Assembly: GCA_945907065.1 (NCBI GenBank)
Contig: CAMDSC010000004.1
Location: 1-64,000, forward strand
From: Chitinophaga pinensis
GTDB lineage: Bacteria > Bacteroidota > Bacteroidia > NS11-12g > UBA9320
Direction of reading: 5' to 3'
Length of the DNA: 64,000 nucleotides
The notes beneath the pieces were generated by a model. The model did no database searches. It worked only from the letters and a program-made list of their open reading frames with translations, and was not told where the DNA came from. Below are positions 63,828 through 64,000 of this stretch, piece after piece. The position numbers and the translations under genes are program-made. The stretch's first letter is position 1; each line of letters starts with the position of its first letter.

Positions 63828-64000
63828 CTAATTATTTTCAGGTTTCCATTTAACGCTGCATCCTACCGCCGCAATTTCAGGAAAATCTACATCTATTCCG
63901 TCTAGGGTATCTTCAAGAGCATCTTCCAAATAAACCCGAGTAACGGAATATTCGTTATCCCAGCTATCATCAATTGCCCCTTTGTATACAAGTTCGCGTT
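63828..64000 (-). CDS. C-terminal part of a thioredoxin-family (AhpC/TSA-like) protein
   Basis: The last 56 residues before a TAG at 63828-63830; the rest lies beyond the window. The sequence contains YKGAIDDSWDNE, YLEDALEDTLDGIDVDFPEI and ends AAVGCSVKWKPENN. YxGAIDD followed by GCSIKWK is the tail of the thioredoxin-fold AhpC/TSA-related family common in Bacteroidota (redoxin domain, sometimes called resolvase-like TlpA). The catalytic part is not visible. About 77 bases of spacer separate it from the argS start. Confidence 0.8.
   Translation of the reverse strand, partial: RELVYKGAIDDSWDNEYSVTRVYLEDALEDTLDGIDVDFPEIAAVGCSVKWKPENN

Noticed and set aside
1-64000. CRISPR array, prophage, transposase or restriction system
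   Set aside because: No regularly spaced repeats, phage structural genes or recognisable transposase or methylase products were seen in any frame.

Overview
The window is chromosomal DNA from a member of the Bacteroidota, probably a free-living relative of the Chitinophagales, Sphingobacteriales or Saprospirales; the order is an inference. Evidence: low GC; secreted proteins ending in type IX secretion (T9SS) sorting domains; a PorP/SprF-family protein; fused SecDF; Bacteroidota-specific families (DUF5686, DUF5683, DUF4468, DUF5522, FISUMP); and, before many genes, the Bacteroidota -7 promoter element TAnnTTTG instead of an E. coli-like -10 box. Shine-Dalgarno sites are essentially absent. 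The only RNA gene seen is tRNA-Cys(GCA). I saw no rRNA, CRISPR array, transposase, integrase or prophage.

Layout. 1-2.4 kb (minus): exbB, two exbD paralogs and the start of tonB. 2.6-4.0 kb: rpsT and a secreted coiled-coil protein. 4.1-8.7 kb (plus): glyS, then a 1038-residue methylmalonyl-CoA mutase that looks like a MutA-type domain fused to a complete MutB-type chain. 9-13.2 kb: two tiny membrane proteins, an M14 carboxypeptidase and tex. 13.4-19.3 kb: a giant PKD-repeat surface protein and a PorP/SprF-type protein with a long coiled-coil and SPOR-like tail. 19.4-23.6 kb: tRNA-Cys, an M1 peptidase carrying a T9SS tail, and a DUF255 thioredoxin-like protein. 23.6-30.1 kb (minus): secDF, a DUF5686 outer-membrane protein and an alpha/beta hydrolase. 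30.2-40.1 kb: glutathione peroxidase, apaG, an M23-bcp-HAD operon, an M1 lipoprotein, a DUF4468 protein, a flavin-reductase-like protein, the pyruvate dehydrogenase E2 subunit and two unknown exported proteins. 40.2-49.4 kb: an outer-membrane receptor-like protein, a diheme lipoprotein, thyA, an FAD amine-oxidase-like protein, a BNR-repeat protein and citrate synthase. 49.5-55.6 kb: rhodanese lipoprotein, a thioredoxin remnant, a 3-hydroxyacyl-CoA dehydrogenase, DUF5683, parB, parA, an MBL hydrolase and a peptide-binding lipoprotein. 55.7-64 kb: an outer-membrane barrel protein, two T9SS cargo proteins (FISUMP and LamG), a DUF1624-type membrane protein, a DUF5522 mini-protein, argS and the end of a thioredoxin-family gene.

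How the genes fit together. Much of the window serves the cell envelope: energy transduction (TonB-ExbBD), Sec export (SecDF), T9SS (PorP/SprF-like protein and four or more cargo proteins) and outer-membrane barrels. Central metabolism appears as citrate synthase, PDH E2, methylmalonyl-CoA mutase and 3-hydroxyacyl-CoA dehydrogenase. Chromosome segregation (parAB) and translation (glyS, argS, rpsT, tRNA-Cys) complete it.

Most unusual. The LamG/T9SS gene at 58801-60087 sits between 15-bp inverted repeats (13 of 15 matching) and is flanked on both sides by large imperfect palindromes with bulges, resembling a repeat-bounded, integron-cassette-like unit. Other points are a mutase fusion, a deleted thioredoxin gene, a TTG-start DUF5522 gene in frame behind argS, several apparently leaderless promoters (one on a GTG start) and a peptide-binding protein with no ATG start.
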